Assembly: GCA_905221605.1 (NCBI GenBank)
Contig: CAJNDS010000043.1
Span: 64,001-87,500 of the forward strand
Direction: 5' to 3'
Length of the DNA stretch: 23,500 bases
DNA from: Symbiodinium natans
Lineage: Eukaryota > Sar > Dinophyceae > Suessiales > Symbiodiniaceae
Position 1 is the first letter of the stretch; each line of letters opens with the position of its first letter. Both the position numbers and the translations under genes were made by a program. The notes under the pieces are model-generated. The model was not told the origin of the DNA, did no database searches, and saw only the letters and a program-made list of their open reading frames with translations. Of the stretch, positions 21,201-23,500 are shown piece by piece.

Positions 21201-23290
21201 TAGACCGCTTTCGAGCGATGAGTAACTTTTAGGTGGATGGGCAACAGAGGGCTAGTCCCAAGAGCAAAAATGGTGGGACTTAGCACCCGTGTGGCCCGAG
21301 GTGGGGCCTAATGGAGGTCCTCCGGACCGCAATAGAGGCCTCAGCGCCAATGGAATTTTTGGATGGATTGGTGATGCTCGGCTCCTTTAGCCTTTTCTGT
21401 TCCTTTAGTTGATAGGATCTGTGACGAACCGGAAAAATAAACCGCATGCTTGGCTATCCCCTCTGACGGAGGGGCGTGTGTGTGTGCACCCTGATTCTAA
21501 GCTAAGGGTTTTTGGAAAGTCTTTGAGGCTTGGCCGGATATTTCGTACAGAAGACTGACGGAGAATGTATTTTATGCAGGGGGCGCGAGGTCCTTTGACA
21601 TAGCTCGCGCCAACGAAGCTCTATGTCATCGGGCAGGAAAACGTACCTGCGCGTGGAGTACCTGGGCAAGTTGTTGCAGCTGGTATCCACTATACTGCTT
21701 GTGACATCATGTACCCTCAAAACCCGGAATCCTCGGTCCTCAAACAATTTCAAGTCCGAACGCTCCAGATGGCTTGCACCTTGGGACATCGGCGCCTTGG
21801 TTTGCACAGCTACGTAAAGAACAGCTCAACTACCGCACAGCCTTGTCTCCCTTCAACCTTTTTTCGGTTTGGTCATGTAGTAAACATACACACCCAGTGC
21901 AGCGTTTGAAGTGCTGTGGGTGTGGGCCCTCAGTGTGTGTGTGTGTGTGTGTGTGTGTCTGTGTGTGTGTGTCGAATGCATTAGTACTCCTACTACTTCA
22001 TTCTCATCAACATGCATGAGATCTTCGGACAGGGAAGCCAATGAGAGTTTACTCTCTTATCTCCGTGTGTGTGTGTGTGTGTGCGCGCACGCGCACGCGC
22101 CCCCCTGTGCGCGTGCGAGCTTGCATGTGCGCGTGGACGTGTGTGCTAGTTGCTTGGAGGTTCAGGGCACTCATAACCCCGATTACACCTAGCTTCTAAA
22201 CCCCCCTAAGTCCCTTAAGTAGGGGGGGGAGGGGAAAAAGATGTGTTTATCGGTTAATATTTGGGTATGGGACCCTGAACTCTAAACCCTATACCCTAAA
22301 CCCTGAACCCTAAACCTTGAACCTTAAACCCTAAGCCCTGAACCCTGAAAGCTAAATCCTAAACCCTAAACCCCAAAACCAGTTGAGGACAGCATGGGGC
22401 CCCTCGGCCCATCTTGGAGACTGCTTTCGGCCTTCTTGGGGCTCTTTGTTTCTACCTTTAGGGAGGGGGGGTGTTTAGGGTTTCGAGTTGTGAGCTCATG
22501 AGATGTCCTGGATCATTAAGAATAACTATATGTACCCAGACTTACTTGCATTAAGATAATCAAGATGAAGCCAGCTGAGCTAAAATGGACCTTGGGAAAT
22601 GGAATTCAGTTGGAAATTGAACTCAAGTTAAGGTCTAGGTGGTGATTTCTGAAATTGAATTGACTGCAAGCATTCAATTTCAGAAATTGACCTGTTTTCT
22701 GAGGCTGGAATCTGAAAACCTTGCCCGAGACCATATACACCACCCCCAAAAGACCCCCTACATCCCTCCAAGAGACCGTACACCCCCCCAAAGACCCCAA
22801 CATACCCCCTACATCCCCCCCAAAACACTCAGCAGGCAGGAGCACGAGGAGTGCCGCGCGACCGCAGCGGCCTGTCCGGTGACCTGCGCGGGCGCGCTGT
22901 GCAATCTGGCAGCTTCTTGGCCTGGGGTTTAGGGTTTAGGGTTTAGGGTTTCGGGTTTAGGGTTTAGGGTCCACCCATCCCCAGATTTGGGGTTTGGGGC
23001 TATGAGCTATGGGTTTTTAGGGTTTAGGGGTTAAGGTTGAGGGTTTAGGGTGTTATGAGCTGTGAACCCGAAACAGTGAACCCTCGGCTTTGTCTAGGTC
23101 TAGGTTTTATAGCTCAGGGGCTTAGGGTTTAGGGTTGGACCCTGAACCCAAACTCCACATCGACCCCCCCCAGGACTACAGGGTCAATGGAGCTGTAAAA
23201 GGCTCGCGAGAGCTCTGCCTGTCTGATGGCAGCGACTGCCCCTGCGGTGAGAATGCGCTGCAGTGCCGCTTCGAGCAGGACCGATGTCCC
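12162..23290 (+). CDS. Modular cysteine-rich protein gene built from microexons (partial at both ends)
   Basis: Inferred exons: 12162-12248, 12526-12622, 14269-14287, 15302-15376, 16463-16513, 16946-16967, 17271-17338, 17909-17947, 19025-19038, 20195-20230, 22836-about 22893 and 23174-about 23290. They join in one frame into about 220 residues with a repeating pattern: C-x(1-5)-C-x6/7-C-x(3-8)-C-x6-C-x3-C, then a variable loop of about 10-20 residues. Recurrent pieces are CPC or CQC followed by (G)ENA, FC before the x6 gap, and CPxTC. The spacing suggests a disulfide-rich extracellular or surface protein; I know no named family for it. Exons total only about 0.68 kb of 11 kb. Most junctions have GC, GA or GT donors with AG|G and a 2-7 nt direct repeat, but the repeat guided some choices. 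Individual junctions, especially 16513/16946, 17338/17909 and 22893/23174, are provisional. The exons themselves are surer than their exact ends. Confidence 0.6.
12526..12622 (+). CDS. Cysteine-rich gene, exon 2
   Basis: Follows ATCTGCAG. Contains CPCHPTWEQRC, then SFQDQHFC, then VPKTQPCTLPC, which is a complete six-cysteine module in a single exon. It defines the spacing used to recognise the others. The likely GT donor is at 12623. Confidence 0.7.
13440..13546. repeat. Interstitial telomere-like array inside an intron
   Basis: Fifteen perfect CCCTAAA units with no variants, the cleanest array in the window and so perhaps the most recent. Degenerate TTTAGGG patches follow at 13683-13730 and 13831-13857. 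Confidence 0.95.
13868..13950. mobile_element. Short foldback element, family D
   Basis: ACTTATAAGCCCC at the left and GGGGCTATAAG at the right are inverted. The inside contains CCCTTAAGTCCC, which recurs near 22204-22222. Confidence 0.45.
14269..14287 (+). CDS. Cysteine-rich gene, 19-nt microexon
   Basis: Reads CEDNEH after GAGCAG. GAGTG follows the exon (14288) and also opens the next exon (15302). A longer exon reading on through ECWNQDW is possible. Confidence 0.4.
14681..14792. mobile_element. Foldback element, family A
   Basis: The left end TGGTTCTTAGTAG and right end CTACGAACCA are inverted copies. Inside them, GAGGGAATGAGGTACCCTA pairs with TAGGGTACC-type sequence on the other arm (the right arm reads GGTACCTCATTCCCTCATTC). 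The centre is TACCCTTTAAGGGATTATA. Confidence 0.75.
14795..14925. mobile_element. Foldback element, family B
   Basis: CAAGGGAGGGG at the left is inverted against CCCTCCCTTC at the right. It contains AAGTACCTACCCCCCATGAA, shared with the elements at about 18745 and 19769. It directly follows the family A element. Confidence 0.55.
14924..15254. repeat. Variant (CCTGTAAAC) and normal telomere-like arrays
   Basis: 14924-14987 is a tandem nonamer, CCTGTAAAC. 15141-15254 runs from CCCTCAA units into perfect CCCTAAA units and back. Both lie in the intron before exon 4 of the cysteine-rich gene. Confidence 0.85.
15302..15376 (+). CDS. Cysteine-rich gene, exon 4
   Basis: Reads EWYDGCPPSASC then PEGLELCPLVSFQ. 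GC-rich against its repeat-filled surroundings. An alternative upstream start would include SSCK. The seven bases CCAGGAG at its end (15373-15379) recur exactly at the next acceptor (16459-16465). Confidence 0.65.
15538..15680. repeat. G-rich tracts
   Basis: Long G runs at about 15540-15572 and 15644-15675 on the + strand could form G-quadruplexes. They lie within the intron 15377-16462. The rest of that intron (15680-16440) is unique and shows no convincing exon. Confidence 0.7.
16463..16513 (+). CDS. Cysteine-rich gene, exon 5
   Basis: Reads EFCIDLLDSCPKTCAEG. Joined to exon 4 it reproduces the SFQ..FC-x6-C-x3-C layout of exon 2. The 3' end is uncertain: a strong GT donor (GTGAGC at 16512) exists but breaks the frame to the next exon, whereas GA at 16514 keeps it. 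The frame also reads on as EQLCSVD. Confidence 0.6.
16644..16905. repeat. Telomere-like arrays in opposite orientations
   Basis: Perfect CCCTAAA units at 16644-16711, unique sequence, then degenerate TTTAGGG/GTTTGGG units at 16823-16903. Confidence 0.9.
16946..16967 (+). CDS. Cysteine-rich gene, 22-nt microexon
   Basis: Reads ENMDAQG after a C-rich acceptor (CCCCCCAG). GCGT follows it (16968) and opens the next exon (17271), phase 1 on both sides. Confidence 0.45.
17016..17110. mobile_element. Truncated family A foldback element
   Basis: The left arm (CTTCGTAGGGAATGAGGGAA) and the core with GGTACCCTATATCCCC and TCAAGGGATTATT are present. The right end lacks the CATTCCCTAC terminus seen in complete copies. 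Confidence 0.55.
17127..17250. repeat. Interstitial telomere-like array, CCCTAAA orientation
   Basis: About 17 units with CCCCAAA and CCCTGAA variants at the right end. It finishes about 20 bp before exon 7 of the cysteine-rich gene, in the place of the polypyrimidine tract. Confidence 0.9.
17271..17338 (+). CDS. Cysteine-rich gene, exon 7
   Basis: Reads VPSSDPCPCGQNAWSC then GQFCAP, matching the CPCGENALQC piece of the last exon. Confidence 0.65.
17392..17880. repeat. Telomere-like arrays between exons 7 and 8
   Basis: Degenerate TTTAGGG at 17392-17490, CCCTAAA at 17586-17662, and near-perfect CCCTAAA at 17760-17878, all within the intron 17339-17908. Confidence 0.9.
17909..17947 (+). CDS. 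Cysteine-rich gene, exon 8
   Basis: Thirteen codons, VSDGCPGTCEAGK, after ACCCAAG. Joined to exon 7 it gives FC-x6-C-x3-C exactly as in exons 2 and 5. The junction repeat is only one base, so the boundary rests on module spacing. Confidence 0.55.
17960..18090. repeat. Interstitial telomere-like array, TTTAGGG orientation
   Basis: About 15 units including GGGGTTA variants. It points towards the CCCTAAA array at 17760-17878 across exon 8, so exon 8 sits in the loop of a potential large stem. Confidence 0.9.
18246..18350. mobile_element. Foldback with perfect 17-bp arms, family E
   Basis: The ends TTGGGATGTTCCCCCTT and AAGGGGGAACATCCCAA are perfect inverted repeats. Inside are a second pair (AGTCCTT with AAGGATT) and a third (ACTAGGGG with CCCCTAGT), giving a nearly continuous hairpin. 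Confidence 0.75.
18497..18562. repeat. Interstitial telomere-like array, CCCTAAA orientation
   Basis: About nine units, including CCCCAAA and CCCAAAA variants. The unique stretch 18563-18740 after it shows no supported exon. Confidence 0.85.
18741..19000. mobile_element. Two adjacent foldback elements, families B and A
   Basis: 18745-18830 carries the family B core (GAGGTACCTACCCCCCAAG). 18847-19000 is a complete family A element: TGTTCTTACTAGGGAAGGG at the left and CCGTACTAAGAACCAG at the right, with ACCCTATATC paired to GATATAGGGT. Confidence 0.65.
19025..19038 (+). CDS. Cysteine-rich gene, 14-nt microexon
   Basis: Reads VCLP plus two bases. GTCCT follows it (19039-19043) and opens the next exon (20195-20199), phase 2 on both sides. 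Very short, so provisional. Confidence 0.35.
19139..19507. repeat. Two telomere-like arrays with octamer variants
   Basis: 19139-19292 moves from ATCCTAAA through CCCTAAA to CCCCTAAA octamers. 19397-19507 is CCCTAAA with alternating CCCCAAA units. The 100 bp between them is unique and without a clear exon. Confidence 0.9.
19508..19768. other. AT-rich island
   Basis: About 260 bp, noticeably AT-rich beside GC-rich neighbours, with no open frame of note. It is separated by a foldback (19769-19930) from a second AT-richer piece (19930-20085), as if the foldback had inserted into one older segment. Origin unknown. Confidence 0.5.
19769..19930. mobile_element. Foldback element, family B
   Basis: AAGGGAGG...GAGGTTCATGGGGGG at the left is inverted against CCCCCCTGAACCCACCTCCCT at the right. 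GGAACCTT and AAGGTTCC-type inner repeats are present. Confidence 0.6.
20195..20230 (+). CDS. Cysteine-rich gene, exon 10
   Basis: Reads SCQCGENAQLCM after GTGCAG, nearly the same as CPCGENALQC in the last exon. The donor is GT at 20231. Confidence 0.6.
20462..21482. repeat. Segmental duplication, copy 1 plus spacer
   Basis: Unit A (about 20488-21061) is followed by a spacer (about 21070-21475). A begins and ends in GT microsatellite tracts ((GT)n at 20462-20487, inside at 20935-20970, and GTGTGTG at 21064). The whole lies in the intron between cysteine-rich exons 10 and 11. The frames inside A match no known family. Confidence 0.9.
21483..22082. repeat. Segmental duplication, copy 2
   Basis: Unit A again (about 21487-22062), offset 999 bp from copy 1. 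I see one substitution (T at 20895 versus C here, within CACAC[T/C]CAGTG) and a 2-bp length change in the internal GT tract. It ends in a longer (GT)n at 22064-22082 that runs into a GCGCGCAC tract. Confidence 0.95.
22083..22635. repeat. Spacer with degenerate telomere-like array
   Basis: A CG/CA alternating purine-pyrimidine tract (22083-22145, Z-DNA-prone), a fragment like family D foldback (about 22196-22235), then degenerate CCCTAAA units at 22277-22380. The remainder is unique and no exon is seen. Confidence 0.75.
22645..22687. repeat. Perfect hairpin with 16-bp arms
   Basis: ATTTCTGAAATTGAAT at 22645-22660 is the exact reverse complement of 22672-22687, with an 11-nt loop. AT-rich, and unlike the foldback families. 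Confidence 0.85.
22836..22893 (+). CDS. Cysteine-rich gene, exon 11
   Basis: Follows a C-rich tract of about 100 nt and AGCAG. Reads QEHEECRATAAACPVTCAG, with the C-x6-C-x3-C signature. The 3' end is not fixed; the frame reads on through ALCNLAAS. Confidence 0.6.
22924..23160. repeat. Telomere-like arrays, TTTAGGG orientation
   Basis: 22924-22970 is nearly perfect TTTAGGG; further degenerate patches lie at 23018-23050 and 23119-23137. All are in the intron between exons 11 and 12. Confidence 0.85.
23174..23290 (+). CDS. Cysteine-rich gene, exon 12 (last seen)
   Basis: Follows an uninterrupted C run and CAG. Reads DYRVNGAVKGSRELC, then LSDGSDCPCGENALQC, then RFEQDRC. The exact end is unknown and the next exon lies beyond the window. 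Confidence 0.6.
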
Positions 23291-23302
23291 CAACCCGAAA
23301 AA

Positions 23303-23440
23303 TTGAAACCCTAAACCCCAAGACCATAAACCCTAAACCCCAAACCCCAATCCCTAAACCCTAAGCCCTGAAGCCCCCATAAGCCGCTTGAAGCCCAAAA
23401 CCCTAAACCCTGAGACGCCAAACCTCAAACCCCGCAAGCC
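23303..23440. repeat. Telomere-like array, CCCTAAA orientation
   Basis: Degenerate CCCTAAA/CCCCAAA units start just after exon 12 and fade out towards the window end. Confidence 0.85.
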
Positions 23441-23500
23441 CCCAAAACCCCAAGGGCCAATTGTCGGGCACGAGTTCTTTTGATGTTTGAGGTTCCCTTC

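Noticed and set aside
20503-21807. Identical 101-residue frames on the - strand in both duplicate copies
   Set aside because: Conservation reflects the recent duplication only; no domain, start context or splice evidence, and they lie inside an inferred intron.

Overview
This looks like nuclear DNA of a dinoflagellate, probably a Symbiodinium-like or other core species. The evidence is: many internal arrays of the Arabidopsis-type telomere heptamer (TTTAGGG/CCCTAAA); short exons in one frame separated by introns with GC, GA or GT donors and an AG|G acceptor; an RCC1-like propeller followed by a Ser/Thr-rich tail, a common dinoflagellate protein style; and long TG/CA, CT and TGTA microsatellites. 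I saw no bacterial operon, tRNA, rRNA, CRISPR array or spliced-leader gene. The assignment is by inference; no search was run.

Layout, all genes on the + strand. 1-1085: no firm gene, pyrimidine-rich low complexity. 1086-1670: an open, membrane-protein-like stretch of unknown family. 1659-2101: telomere-like arrays. 2635-4190: five exons that join in frame into a seven-helix TMEM184/OST-alpha-type membrane protein. 4400-5630: telomere-like arrays and a foldback element. 5670-7590: a three-exon secreted RCC1-like protein with seven HxC...KCWG blades and a Ser/Thr-rich C-terminus. 7591-12161: TG/CA repeat of nearly 800 bp, telomere-like arrays, foldbacks, a TGTA repeat, one weak candidate exon. 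12162 to beyond 23290: a large gene whose exons are tiny (14 to about 110 nt) and whose introns (0.28-2.6 kb) are full of telomere-like arrays and foldbacks. When joined these exons give a regular cysteine module, C-x(1-5)-C-x6/7-C-x(3-8)-C-x6-C-x3-C plus a variable loop, at least four full times.

The main cross-cutting observation is that most inferred introns in all three genes are bounded by a direct repeat of 2-7 nt: one copy starts the intron, the other starts the next exon right after AG. At least one intron (RCC1 intron 1) also has 16-nt terminal inverted repeats. This is the signature expected of introner-type mobile introns with target-site duplications. In the TMEM184 and RCC1 genes the joins are supported independently by protein-family continuity. 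In the cysteine-rich gene the direct repeat helped choose some junctions, so those are less independent.

The genes do not obviously form a pathway. The RCC1-like and cysteine-rich products both look secreted or cell-surface. The RCC1 reading frame ends at a good GT donor, so the two could be parts of one long transcript, but this is unproven.
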